Shown here in pieces: positions 8,886-17,882 of a DNA stretch of 64,000 nt. Every line of letters begins with the position of its first letter. The stretch's first letter is position 1. Source of the DNA: CBDCYS01 sp965226245 (lineage in GTDB: Bacteria > Acidobacteriota > Terriglobia > Bryobacterales > UBA6623); assembly GCA_965226245.1 (NCBI GenBank), contig CBDDCL010000015.1:4154001-4218000 (forward strand), given 5' to 3'. A program made the position numbers and the translations under genes. Below the pieces are notes generated by a model. The model was not told the origin of the DNA. It did no database searches and was given only the letters and a program-made list of their open reading frames with translations.

Positions 8886-9821
8886 ATGACCCACGCCACC
8901 AGCCTGCCACAATCGGCCAACGCGTTTTGGAAGTTGCCGCAAAGAATCGAGCTTGACGAAGGGCAACGAGCCGAGCAATTCGCCGCCTTTCTCAAAGCCC
9001 GTGTCGCCGAGCGTTCCCGTGCGCCCGAGGTCGCCCCGGCTCATTCCAAAGGACTGCCGGCGCTCCCGGCTCGTTCGCGTTCGGCGGGCAATAGCAGCGG
9101 CGCCGCAGCTCCGCCACAACACGCCCGGGCTCACGAGGTTTCGCGTGGCGGTTTACCCCCGCTCCGCCTCCCGGACCAAGCGCGGCCGGCGGGGCTGACC
9201 GAGGGTCCAGAGGCCGTGGTTCCACCCGATGAACCGCCTGAACCGGCAACCACGGTCCAGCCTTTCACTCCGCGCTATCAGGACGTCCCCGATGCCTGGA
9301 AACGGCCGCTCGGACCCTACCAGCAGGCACCGCCCGAGTTCGGCGGAGAGTGGTGGAAGGTCAACCCCTTTACGGGGCCGGAACCCTGGCGGCCGGTCGA
9401 AATTCCTCCTGAACCCGAAATACCGGATGGATTCACTGAGATCTTCGGAACCCGTCCGCGGGCTTCTGATTTCTCGAGCTTCCGCGCGCATAAAGTAGCC
9501 GAGCTAAGGTGGGAGCAGGACCTCAAATTCTTCCAACGCAGCGGCATTCCCGAAGGCTATGATCAAGCACAGGTTGAGTTAGCCGCGGGCGTCTTTGAAA
9601 AGTGGGACATGGGGCGGCCCCTGTTCTACGAGGGACGCTACGGCTGGATGGCCCGCTTCCCTGATTCGGCGATACCGAATTTCGAAGCGAATGTTACGGC
9701 AAGCTTGGAGGTCTCACATATCGTGGTGGCCAAATACCAGACGCGACAATTGCTCCACGGAGTCACGCCCGCGGTCGTGCATCCCTTCGTACCGCCTATC
9801 TTGGTGTCGGCGGAATCGTAG
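8886..9821 (+). CDS. Hypothetical proline-rich protein
   Basis: 311 residues, not recognised. The coding call rests on a good ribosome site (GGAGG, six bases before ATG 8886) and sustained codon structure. Residues 1-45 look like a short helical head (FWKLPQRIELDEGQRAEQFAAFLKARVAER). Residues 45-170 are low-complexity, rich in Pro, Ala and Arg. The last 140 residues are more globular, with repeated Trp and Pro (DAWKRPLGPYQQAPPEFGG, EPWRPVEIPPEPEIP) and end FVPPILVSAES. No signal peptide or membrane helix is visible. It stands alone between the TMTC-like gene and a repeat element. Confidence 0.6.
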   Translation: MTHATSLPQSANAFWKLPQRIELDEGQRAEQFAAFLKARVAERSRAPEVAPAHSKGLPALPARSRSAGNSSGAAAPPQHARAHEVSRGGLPPLRLPDQARPAGLTEGPEAVVPPDEPPEPATTVQPFTPRYQDVPDAWKRPLGPYQQAPPEFGGEWWKVNPFTGPEPWRPVEIPPEPEIPDGFTEIFGTRPRASDFSSFRAHKVAELRWEQDLKFFQRSGIPEGYDQAQVELAAGVFEKWDMGRPLFYEGRYGWMARFPDSAIPNFEANVTASLEVSHIVVAKYQTRQLLHGVTPAVVHPFVPPILVSAES

Positions 9822-9905
9822 CGGGGAAACCCCTTCAAACGATCCTCGAAGATTTCCAACTCGATCAGATAGCAATACGGCTTTGGGGGTCTTTTAGTTC
9901 AATTA

Positions 9906-10134
9906 CCAGGTCTAACCCCACCGCCTTTCAGGCGGTCAGCTTCAAGGGAGGGTTCTCAACAGAGCCGCGCCCGCAAGGGTGCGGTCCAGTCTGGCAGTGA
10001 TCGCAGTCTGGCAGTGACCGCATTCCGATGGCGGTCCCGACGCACGGACTCCCCTCGACCGCACCCTTGCGGGCGCGGCTCTGTTTCGGCCAAGCCGCTC
10101 TTCAGGCGACTTTCAGTCGCACACGAACCTGCTG
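9906..10134 (-). repeat. Composite multi-hairpin repeat, family A copy 1
   Basis: About 230 bp built of nested palindromes. Outer small hairpins are CCGCCTTTCAGGCGG at about 9921 and GCGACTTTCAGTCGC at about 10106. Inner inverted arms ACAGAGCCGCGCCCGCAAGG (from 9959) and its complement end at about 10084. Within each arm CGCCC-GCAA-GGGTG can form a GNRA-looped mini-hairpin. A second copy in the opposite orientation is at 26461-26674 and a fragment at 30683-30712. It fills the gap between the proline-rich gene and the TIM-barrel gene. Confidence 0.8.
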
Positions 10135-10153
10135 GTTTTCAGCCAGCAGCTGT

Positions 10154-11023
10154 TCAGACCGCTTCTTTGACGAGCTTCTGGAGGTTTTGCGCGCAAATCT
10201 TGCTGCCTTCAAATTTGTCCCCGTCCGGCCCGCCCCAGTGGGTTTCGAGACTGATCATGCCAGGGTAGCCGTCGGCCACGAGGCGGGAAAGCTGCCCCTT
10301 CCAGCCGACTTTGCCATCGCCGACGGCGCACCAGTTCATGCGATCGCTTTCCGCCGGCATGACACCGTCTTTGGCGTGGACATGCACGATTCTGCCGGCG
10401 GGAAGAAGGTCGTAGCTGCCGGGGAAGGCGCCCTCGTCGGCAACATAGGCATTGGCCGGATCCCAGACGAGCCCGAAGTGCGGACTGTCGATTGCCCGCA
10501 TGACTGGGGCCACTTCGGCGGCCGTCGCGAGATTACAGGCATGCTCGTTTTCCAGCCCAATGACGAGGCCCTTGGGAGCCGCGGCATCGATCGCCGTGCG
10601 GAGCGCACCGATGATCCGATCCGTCAACTGAGAGGGGTCCGTCGTTCGCCAAAAGCTGAACACGCGGATGATTCTCGCTTCCAGCTTTTCGGCAATTTCG
10701 ATGGCACGGTTCAGAATACGCGACTGGTCGTCGTAAGTGTGGGCTGCCTGGAAAGCGTCCTGCTCGAAGCGATGGTCGATGTCTCCTCCATCCGGCAGCG
10801 TACATTTGTAGACGGGTGAAGCAATGGACACGACCTCGAGTCCGGCCGCCTTCGCCATCTTGCCGATCTCGCCGATCTCGCTGTCGGACATGTCGACAAT
10901 ATTCTTATTCCACGCCGTGCGGATCTCGAGCGCTGGGACGCCCATTCGCACCGCGGTTTCGCAGATATGCTCGAAGTCTTGCGTGAACTCATCGGTGATA
11001 ATCGCAACGGGGAACTCAGCCAT
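10154..11023 (-). CDS. Sugar phosphate isomerase/epimerase family TIM-barrel protein
   Basis: 289 residues of the xylose-isomerase-like TIM-barrel superfamily. Motifs in order: MGVPALEIRTAWNKN, IRVFSFW (strand with substrate contacts), VIGLENEHACN (metal-binding Glu), FGLVWDPANAY (Asp/Asn), IVHVHAKDG (His pair) and ISLETHWGGP (final Glu). These are the metal and substrate ligands expected for sugar-ketose epimerases. No signal peptide is visible, so it is cytosolic. The substrate is unknown. It stands alone between a family A repeat and a tRNA gene. Confidence 0.88.
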   Translation of the reverse strand: MAEFPVAIITDEFTQDFEHICETAVRMGVPALEIRTAWNKNIVDMSDSEIGEIGKMAKAAGLEVVSIASPVYKCTLPDGGDIDHRFEQDAFQAAHTYDDQSRILNRAIEIAEKLEARIIRVFSFWRTTDPSQLTDRIIGALRTAIDAAAPKGLVIGLENEHACNLATAAEVAPVMRAIDSPHFGLVWDPANAYVADEGAFPGSYDLLPAGRIVHVHAKDGVMPAESDRMNWCAVGDGKVGWKGQLSRLVADGYPGMISLETHWGGPDGDKFEGSKICAQNLQKLVKEAV

Positions 11024-11144
11024 AGGACCCTATTTTACCGTAACGGGCCGAACCACCCGGCCCAACGCACCTCTGAGCAAATAGGCCGCCGGCAGGCGTG
11101 CCATCGGACTCGGTGGGGGTTACTGGCGGGACGCGCCTTTCAGC

Positions 11145-11173
11145 TTGACCGCTCAAAGGCGCCGGCCTACAAT
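11145..11173 (+). promoter_or_regulatory. Sigma-70-type promoter of tRNA-Glu
   Basis: TTGACC at 11145-11150 and TACAAT at 11168-11173 are separated by exactly 17 bp. Transcription would begin about 11180, a few bases before the mature tRNA 5' end at 11185. This is one of the best promoter matches in the window. Confidence 0.8.
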
Positions 11174-11184
11174 CATGAGAGACC

Positions 11185-11259
11185 GGCGCTATCGTCTAAG
11201 GGTTAGGACAGGGCCCTCTCAAGGCTCAAATCCGGGTTCGATTCCCGGTAGCGCTACCA
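11185..11259 (+). tRNA. tRNA-Glu (anticodon CTC)
   Basis: A 75-nt cloverleaf. Acceptor arms are GGCGCTA and TAGCGCT; the first pair is G-U. The D arm starts GTCT. The anticodon stem is GGGCC/GGCTC around loop CTCTCAA, giving anticodon CTC (reads GAG). The T arm is CCGGG-TTCGATT-CCCGG, and the CCA end is encoded. It is preceded by a consensus-like promoter and followed by unassigned sequence and a family B repeat. Confidence 0.95.
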
Positions 11260-11360
11260 GCCTTCCCGCTGCTCCTTCAACTGCTTGGCTGCCCGATTCG
11301 GGTGGCGTTGCTAGCAAAGTGGGGCGGCTTTGGTCCCGGCCGGTCCGCGTTAGGGCCTCT

Positions 11361-11570
11361 GAGCCGCGGAAACGGCGCCGGATTGTAGCCCAGGGTAGAG
11401 CGAAGCGGCACCCTGGGCAGGAAAACCCTCAAGGCCAAGCCCCGGATGCGGATGGAGCGTAGGAAAGCGAACGCATGATGCTGACGACGGTTCCGCCTTG
11501 CGTCGAAAGAAATACGGCGACTTGGGCAAGCGAAGACGGCCCCGAAACCACTAAGTCAACAGTATTGGGT
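11361..11570 (+). repeat. Dispersed repeat, family B copy 1
   Basis: Starts GAGCCGCGGAAACGGC, then CCCAGGGTAGAGCGAAGCGG and a closing ACCCTGGG arm around a GCGAAGC mini-hairpin, then GCGTAGGAAAGCGAACGCAT, ending AAGTCAACAGTATTGGG. The same order occurs at 30757-30922, 48309-48430 and 54942-55170. No gene was found between the tRNA and 11779; the rest of the 520-bp stretch shows nothing else. Confidence 0.75.
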
Positions 11571-11779
11571 TTGGGCCGGTCGTGTCGCCGTAGGGCGCGC
11601 GGACGACCGCGTCATTGCCTGACACGGACCAGCACGCCGGCCGAACATGGTTGCCCGAGTGTCGTTTTGTGACGGACCGGCCGCGAGGCGGCCGGTCGTG
11701 GGCGCCAACCCAACCCTAAACGACCGCCCCACCCCCCGCGGCGAACGGACGAGCCGGTCGAGGGGTCTCGCGCGCGGAA

Positions 11780-14244
11780 CTACGAGCCCGGTCTCTTCTC
11801 CACCTCGTCGAGCTCGACCCCTTCGGAAACCGGTTGCAGGCCCGACAAGACGCTGTTCCGCATCGCCCAAACCTCGACCGGCTCCTGGGTCACCATCGTG
11901 AAAGCGATGAGTTTCCCGTCGGGAGACCATTCGGGGGAAAAGGGTATGCGGCTGTAGGCTTCGCCGCCCGCCCATGCCACCCGGTGCTTCCCCGTATCGC
12001 GGTCCACCACCCACAGCTCCACTCTTCGTTTCTCGGGGATGGCGACCGCCCAGACGAGCATCCGGCCACCGGGAGACCAGGAAAATCTCACTGACTTAAG
12101 CCATTTGTGCACCGGCAACCCATCGGGCGCCCACCAAGCATCCGGCAGCGCGGGCCCGCGGGCGATCGTGACCGCTTGGCCGCCGGCGGCGGGCACGGCG
12201 TACAAGCAATTAGCGAAGTCAAATGCTATTTCCGTATCGTCAGGGGACCATCTCGGCCACGTCCAGCGGCCACGGGTTTGGGTCAGTGTCCGAACGCTGC
12301 CGCGTGTCAAATCGGCTACCTTCAACTCCCAATCCCAAAGCCACATTTCCCCTGACCGGGGGCGGTCGAAGACTGCCGCCTTCTTGAGGTCATGCGAAAA
12401 TTCGGGCATCGCGCCCTCCGCCAGCGTGAGCAGTTCGGAAAGTTCGTGGGTTTCCGCGTTAAAAAGATAGAGCGCGCGGCCCCTCCCGCTGCCGGCGTCG
12501 GCGACAAAGAGCCCCTTGCTGTGATCCCGGCTATAGTTGAAGTTACGCCTGCCGGAAAGTTCCGGCCACGGAATTTGGTGAATGCGCTCTTTGCCGCTTG
12601 CGACATCCCGTTCACGAAAAGCAAGCAGATCAGAGATCACTTGCCAGCGCACACTCGGGTCCCAGTAGTAGAATTTCATTTCTTGGGGCGCCCAGTGCTT
12701 GCCCCACGAGCCCTCGGGAAAATCCGACTCGGGCTCCCCGCGCGCTTTGCCGCTTTCGGGATCCACGGCAAGCAGGTGCACGCGAACAACACTCTTCCAC
12801 CGCGCCAAGAGGACTTCACCGTCAGGCGTCAGGGTTGGCGGCAGCGAACCATGGTGATGAGGCGCCTCCGCCAATTGAAAAGGCGCTCCTTGGGGCGCGC
12901 CGACATCGGAGTCGATCCCTAGGGCCCACAATTCGTGCCGGTCAGATCCTCTTAGGCCGTATCCCCGGATAAACAGAAGGGTGCGGCCGTCGCGTGCCCA
13001 AAACGCCTGCCTGTCGTAGGTTGAAGGGGGATGCCGTAGTCGTGGTGCGGATGAAGTTGAGGATCTCTCGTAGCCGCGGTGAGCTGGATGGGATCGTGCT
13101 CCCCATTTGTCGCGACAAGCTCGATGTCCTGAAACCTGCCGTTCCGGTAGGAGTATGCGAGGAATCGGCCGTCCGGTGAAAGGGCAGGATCGTAGATCCG
13201 GGAGCGGGGCGTCTTGAGCGGAGTCAGTGTCAAGTCCCGCAGCGAGAGAAAGCCGTACCCGCGGCCGCTGCCGGTGTTGCACAAAAGCCGCTTTCCTTCG
13301 GCGTCCCAGGCCATGGGTCGCAGCATCTCGTCAAGCGAAGAGCCCTCTCGAAGAACCTGCCGCTCGCCCGATTTGATATCGACGATTTCGAGCCGGTAAA
13401 CGCCAGGCCGTTCGACAACCTCTACCTGAGGCCGTTCGAGAAGCTGTACCTGATCGCCATGATGGGCGCTTGCCAGCGCCAGGCGTTTGCTGTCAGCCGA
13501 CCAGGAAACGCTAAACGTGAAGTTCGCGACGAGCAGCCGGTCGCTCTTGCTCCGGAGATCACGCAGACGCAGGTGGTGATTCTCCCAGGCGGCATAGGCA
13601 AGGTAGCGCCCGTCGGGAGAAATCTTTCCGTAGGCGAAGGGAAACGAATCGAGCAGGCGCTCGGAAGGGCTCCCGAGCGTCTCGGCTCGAGGATTCGAGC
13701 CCGCTTGCCACAAGACGGCCACCCCCAGGCTCAGCAGCACCGCCGCCAGCGCCATGGGCGCCCGCGCCCAACTCCCCTGGCGTTTTCCCGCCGCGGCCGC
13801 CGCTGCTTGTGAAGGCGCGCTCGCGCCGGCCGCTGTCTCGTCCCGCGGAGTTTCTTTTGGCGTGCCGTGGATCCGCGGCGCTGGCTTCGCCGGAGCAACA
13901 AAGCGGTATCCCCGCTTCGGCAGGGTCTCGATGAAACGCGGGTTTCGCGGCGAATCCCCCAAGGCCCCGCGCAGATTCTTGACCGCCGCATTCAGGCTGC
14001 GGTCGAAATCGACGTAGGTATCTCCCGGCCAGAGATGCTGCTGCAATTCCTGACGCGTTACTAACCCGCCAGGCCGTTCGAGCAACAGCTCCAGGACGCG
14101 AAAGGGCTGGTCAGCAACCTTGATGCGGATGCCATACTTCCGCAACTCCCCTGCGTGCAAGTCCGCTTCGAAGGCCCCGAAGCGAACGATGCGCCGGGCG
14201 CCAATCTCCCGCGGCGGATCCACACCCAAACCCATAGACGCCAA
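11780..14244 (-). pseudogene. Winged-helix DNA-binding / PD40 beta-propeller regulator, frameshifted
   Basis: Two frames join into one protein of about 821 residues. The 5' part (14244 down to about 13030) has an OmpR/PhoB-type winged helix (RIVRFGAFEADLHAGELRK, then LELLLERPGGLVTRQEL and DFDRSLNAAVKNLRGAL, ending RGYRFVAP). An Ala-rich linker, one membrane helix (APMALAAVLLSLGVAVLW) and the first PD40/TolB-like blades (ISPDGRYLAYAAW) follow. The 3' part (from about 13030 to 11780) supplies more blades (WSPDDTEIAFDF, WSPDGKLIAFTMV). The frames join cleanly if one C is restored in the G5 run at 13026-13030. CadC-like proteins of this design are abundant in Acidobacteriota. Real decay and sequence error cannot be separated here. 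Confidence 0.85.
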
Positions 14245-14524
14245 CTAATATACACCTTCTTTCCAGTCCTTGGAACACCCATCTTGCTGAAAGGCTGTGG
14301 TTTGCGCTGTTTTCCCGTGTCGCAACGGGCGACAACTGCCCTGAAACGAAGGAGTTAGCCGATCACAAAGAAATCACACGGCGATGGCTTGAAACAGTGG
14401 CCTTCCTGAGGCAAACTTGTCGCCATACAGGAGTGAAAGGCGAGTTTCCGAGGCCGGTTCGCCTCTGATGGAGATTCGCCGCAAGCAGACGAATTGACGA
14501 ACGCAGTTTACCCAAGGAGGAACT

Positions 14525-15328
14525 ATGATGAATCGCTTTTCTCTATCCAATCTCGCGGCGGCCACGATGGTCGTATCTGTCGGTCTGATGGTCGGCGCTA
14601 TCCTCACTGTCGCCCCGACGCCAAGCCAAGCCGCCAAGGGCGGCGGACAAGGCAAAGGTGGAGGCCAGCCGCTCACCCCGGCCAAGATTACGTTCTGCGA
14701 AGTCAACTGCGATCCCTCCGACCCGCCCGACCCGTTTTTCGACGTCGAGATCAAGAGTGACGGCATTGACGGCACGGCGTATACAGACGAAGGCATCGGG
14801 TCTGAAGGTCTAGAGGTCACCATCGACTCAGCAGCGAACCAAGGCAATATCAGGCTCGAGGGCAACGACTCCGGTCGAAAGCTCCGCATCGCCGTGCCCG
14901 ATAACGACAAATGCGGACTTCCGACAGAACCGTCGCCCTTGTACGTCGACTTCCAGTTCTTGCGCGTCGAGGTCGACGAGGAAGTCGACGGCGGAGTCTT
15001 CGGCATGGCGGAGGGGGAGTCCAAGTCCGTGATAGTCCCGATGGGAATTCGCTTCGGTTATCCAACAACAAATGCGAACATTTTCTTCCTTGACTACCGC
15101 CCGGAGTTGAAGGGTCCGAATGTCTGCAAGGGCAAGAGTGGATTGGTGAAGGTCGTGCGCAACAGCGAGACGAGTTGGACCGTAACCGATGACGGCCGGG
15201 CTTGCGTGCGGAACCACCCAGACGAGCAAGGCGATCGTATGTTTCACCGGCACAATGAATTTCTCATTCGACGTCGAACTGCTGCCTTAGCAGCAAGCCG
15301 GGCGGCTCGACGTCGGCTTTGTGGATGA
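14525..15328 (+). CDS. Exported protein of unknown function, damaged 3' end
   Basis: 267 residues as the frame stands, with AAGGAGGA just before ATG 14525. Residues 1-37 are a signal peptide ending PSQAA, followed by a Gly/Lys spacer (KGGGQGKGGGQP) and an acidic globular domain with several Cys (FCEVNCDPSDPPDPFFDV, DKCGLP, NVCKGKSG). The last 29 residues are Arg-rich and unlike the rest. In another frame from about 15240 the protein would end VCFTGTMNFSFDVELLP and a TAG at 15287-15289, so a frameshift near 15235 is likely. After that TAG the same frame stays open to about 15466 and still looks protein-like (RLDVGFVDDGKDLVSVPLG). I do not recognise the family. Confidence 0.65.
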   Translation: MMNRFSLSNLAAATMVVSVGLMVGAILTVAPTPSQAAKGGGQGKGGGQPLTPAKITFCEVNCDPSDPPDPFFDVEIKSDGIDGTAYTDEGIGSEGLEVTIDSAANQGNIRLEGNDSGRKLRIAVPDNDKCGLPTEPSPLYVDFQFLRVEVDEEVDGGVFGMAEGESKSVIVPMGIRFGYPTTNANIFFLDYRPELKGPNVCKGKSGLVKVVRNSETSWTVTDDGRACVRNHPDEQGDRMFHRHNEFLIRRRTAALAASRAARRRLCG

Positions 15329-16184
15329 CGGCAAGGACCTGGTCTCCGTCCCTCTGGGGACAGGCAACCGGAGCGATTCGTTGCCCACGACGCATGAGTT
15401 GCTACGCGGGCAGGGCTCCAAAAGAAAACTAGCGCGGACCTGGCGCTTTTCCAGGTCCGCGTCTTGAGCTGTCGGCTATTGAGCCGCGCCTCAGCCGGCA
15501 GCGCGGCGGCAAACGAGTCGAGATCATCGACTACATCAGCATCGCGGACAGGCTGTATACGCCGAGGAATTCCGAGAATTCCGAGATTCCGAGGGACAGT
15601 CACCTTAACTGCTGCGCCGCACCCCAGGCAGAGTCACCTAACTGTCTATAAAGCAATAACTTATGTTGATGAATCCGTGTCGGAAGCAGCGCTCGAAGGC
15701 ACAGGCCTGGCGGTAACCGCTGAATCAGCGGGGTCTAGTCCGATAGGGACAGTCACCTTAATCAGGCGGACGAGAGCAAATCCCTGTGGAATCGTAAGCT
15801 CGCTCACTCCCAAGCCGCCGAACTGTAGTCGATCTCACGCTGTCGCACTGAATCACAGCCGAGAACACGGTTAAGGTGACTGTCCCTTTATATTTGATCG
15901 CTCCGCCAGCAGCAAAATCTCTCGCCTCCCCGTGCGACCACGACTCCAAGTGGCGCTGCCAAGCCGCTCTCGCACCGTCGAACGGGTCCCGGCCTCCCAT
16001 CAGAGCTTCTTGCCTCCCTGATTGAAAACGCATAGACCCTGGGCCCCTGCTCGGACGGCTTCCTTCCAATCGTTGGGTCGCCTGCGATACAACACTAAGA
16101 TTTTAAGATTTACCAACAGTTATGCGATGACCCTGTTGTGCGAGACTGTAGAGATCTCATTCCGCAGAAACAGGAGGATCAGTC
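15329..16184. other. Gene-poor stretch with GGGACAGTCACC repeats
   Basis: About 850 bp without a credible gene. The first 135 bp may be the out-of-frame remnant of the preceding exported-protein gene. Isolated copies of GACAGTCACCTTAA occur at about 15597, and a complete inverted-repeat unit is at 15745-15887. The final 100 bp are A/T-richer and lead to a strong ribosome site (AGGAGG) before the next gene. Confidence 0.6.
15745..15887. repeat. MITE-like inverted-repeat unit, family D copy 1
   Basis: AGGGACAGTCACCTTAA at 15745-15761 is repeated exactly in inverse at 15871-15887, enclosing 109 bp with no coding potential. Its interior contains GTGGAATCGTAAGC, which recurs inverted near 37899-37912 next to another GATAGTCACCTT half-end. 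This suggests copies of one small non-autonomous element. No transposase in the window has matching ends. Confidence 0.65.
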
Positions 16185-17720
16185 ATGGAGCAATTAATCA
16201 ACCAGATCACACAGGTCGTAGCACCCTATTTACCGAGGCTAGTATCGGCCCTCGGCATCCTCATCGTTGGGTGGATTATCGCCGTTATTGCGGGTGCTCT
16301 GATACGCGGGGCACTGCGGCGCACGACCCTTGACAACCGATTGACAAGCTGGTTTGCGGGACAGGAAGCGGCCAAGAAGATGGATGTGGAGGTGTGGGTT
16401 GGCAAGGCAGTTTACTACCTTGTCATGCTGTTCGTCCTTGTGGCGGTTTTCCAAACGCTCGGTCTGACGATGCTGACCGAACCCCTGCGGGGGCTGCTGA
16501 CTCAGATTTTTGAGTTCGCTCCCCGGCTATTGGGCGCTGGATTGCTGTTGTTTATCGCCTGGGCTCTCGGTTCCGCGGCACGGCTCATTGTCACCCGCGC
16601 GCTCGGGGCCACGAAGCTCGATCAACGTCTGGCGGACGAAACAGGGGAAGACGAAGAAACGCCGGCTCCCGTGAGTAAATCCATGGGCGATGCTCTCTAC
16701 TGGTTCGTCTTTCTGCTCTTTCTGCCCGGAGTCCTGGATGCCCTGGCGCTCGAAGGCATGCTCGACCCCGTAAAAGAGATGGTGAGCCAGGTTACAGGTT
16801 TTCTGCCGAACCTGCTTACGGCGGGGATAACCCTGGCAGTTGGTTGGTTTCTCGCCCGGATCGTGCAGCGCATTGTAACTAGCTTGTTGGCTGCTGTCGG
16901 CTTGGATGCTTTGAGTCAAAGAGTCGGCCTGGCGGGCGCCTTAGGTGATCAGAAGCTGTCGCGCGTATTAGGGATGGTGGTCTATGTTCTGATCTTCATC
17001 CCAATTCTCATCGGTGCTCTTACCGCATTGCAGTTGAACTCCGTTACGGAGCCGCTGAGCCGCATGTTGACGATGATCCTGGAGTCCATCCCAGCGGTCT
17101 TCGCCGCCATGCTGGTGCTGACCATCTCCTACATGGTGGGCCGTGTGGTAGCGGGGTTGGTAACGAGTCTGTTGAGCGGCATCGGTTTCGATGCGATCTT
17201 GGCGCGTTTGGGGCTCGGAAGAGAGTCGGCGGAAGGAGATGCGAAGACGCCGTCTTCGATCGTGGGAGCCCTCGTGTTGATCGCGATCATGCTTTTTGCC
17301 GCCACCGAAGCTGCCGGTCTGTTAGGGTTCACAACGCTCACGGATATCGTCTCGGAGTTCCTAGGTTTCGCAGGCCACATCGTTGTGGGGCTAGTAATTC
17401 TGGGGATTGGCCTCTTTCTGGCGAACCTGGCGGCGTCGACGATACGAGCCAGCGGTTCGGCTCATGCAAGTCTGTTGACTACGACGGCGCGGATTGCGAT
17501 TGTAGTACTGGCAGCCGCCATGGCGCTAAGGCAGATGGGGTTGGCCAACGAAATCATCAGTCTAGCGTTTGGTCTAACTCTCGGAGCCGTGGCCGTGGCC
17601 GTGGCCATTGCTTTTGGCTTGGGTGGACGTGAGATTGCGGCCCGACAGCTCGACGGCTGGGTCCGATCACTCCCTGGGGGAGAGTCGCCGACGTCGATCC
17701 CTCCGGGCGGTCAGCCGTAA
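16185..17720 (+). CDS. Mechanosensitive-channel-like multi-helix membrane protein
   Basis: 511 residues with about twelve membrane helices arranged as repeats. The unit (L-x-G-x-L-hydrophobic run, then VGRxVxxLVTSLLxxxGFD) appears at least three times, for example GWFLARIVQRIVTSLLAAVGLD and MVGRVVAGLVTSLLSGIGFD (shown split here: GWFLARIVQRIVTS, LLAAVGLD; MVGRVVAGLV, TSLLSGIGFD). This is the conserved-TM-helix repeat of small-conductance mechanosensitive channel relatives such as CmpX. The C-terminal LTLGAVAVAVAIAFGLGGRE matches the pore-like helix of MscS proteins, but no full MscS beta domain follows. AGGAGG precedes ATG 16185. It probably acts in the inner membrane in osmotic or envelope stress. 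Confidence 0.85.
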   Translation: MEQLINQITQVVAPYLPRLVSALGILIVGWIIAVIAGALIRGALRRTTLDNRLTSWFAGQEAAKKMDVEVWVGKAVYYLVMLFVLVAVFQTLGLTMLTEPLRGLLTQIFEFAPRLLGAGLLLFIAWALGSAARLIVTRALGATKLDQRLADETGEDEETPAPVSKSMGDALYWFVFLLFLPGVLDALALEGMLDPVKEMVSQVTGFLPNLLTAGITLAVGWFLARIVQRIVTSLLAAVGLDALSQRVGLAGALGDQKLSRVLGMVVYVLIFIPILIGALTALQLNSVTEPLSRMLTMILESIPAVFAAMLVLTISYMVGRVVAGLVTSLLSGIGFDAILARLGLGRESAEGDAKTPSSIVGALVLIAIMLFAATEAAGLLGFTTLTDIVSEFLGFAGHIVVGLVILGIGLFLANLAASTIRASGSAHASLLTTTARIAIVVLAAAMALRQMGLANEIISLAFGLTLGAVAVAVAIAFGLGGREIAARQLDGWVRSLPGGESPTSIPPGGQP

Positions 17721-17825
17721 GCACCGGCCCAGGGAAGGGATAGTGGCCGGCAGGCCGGCTTGAGTGGTGTTTTGGGGAATTCGACCGTGGAATATCCCAA
17801 AACTCTCCAAGGGGACGGAGCCGTC

Positions 17826-17856
17826 TGCCACCTTCGTCAGATTTGCGAAGGTGGCA
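17826..17856 (+). terminator. Hairpin downstream of channel gene, abutted by ISKra4 insertion
   Basis: TGCCACCTTCG at 17826-17836 pairs perfectly with CGAAGGTGGCA at 17846-17856 (11 bp, 9-base loop). It probably ended the upstream transcript, although no T-run follows. The IS element inserted exactly at its 3' foot: the 9-bp target duplicate AGGTGGCAA overlaps the descending arm. Confidence 0.5.
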
Positions 17857-17882
17857 AGGGTGCGCGACATAAATGTGGGAGA

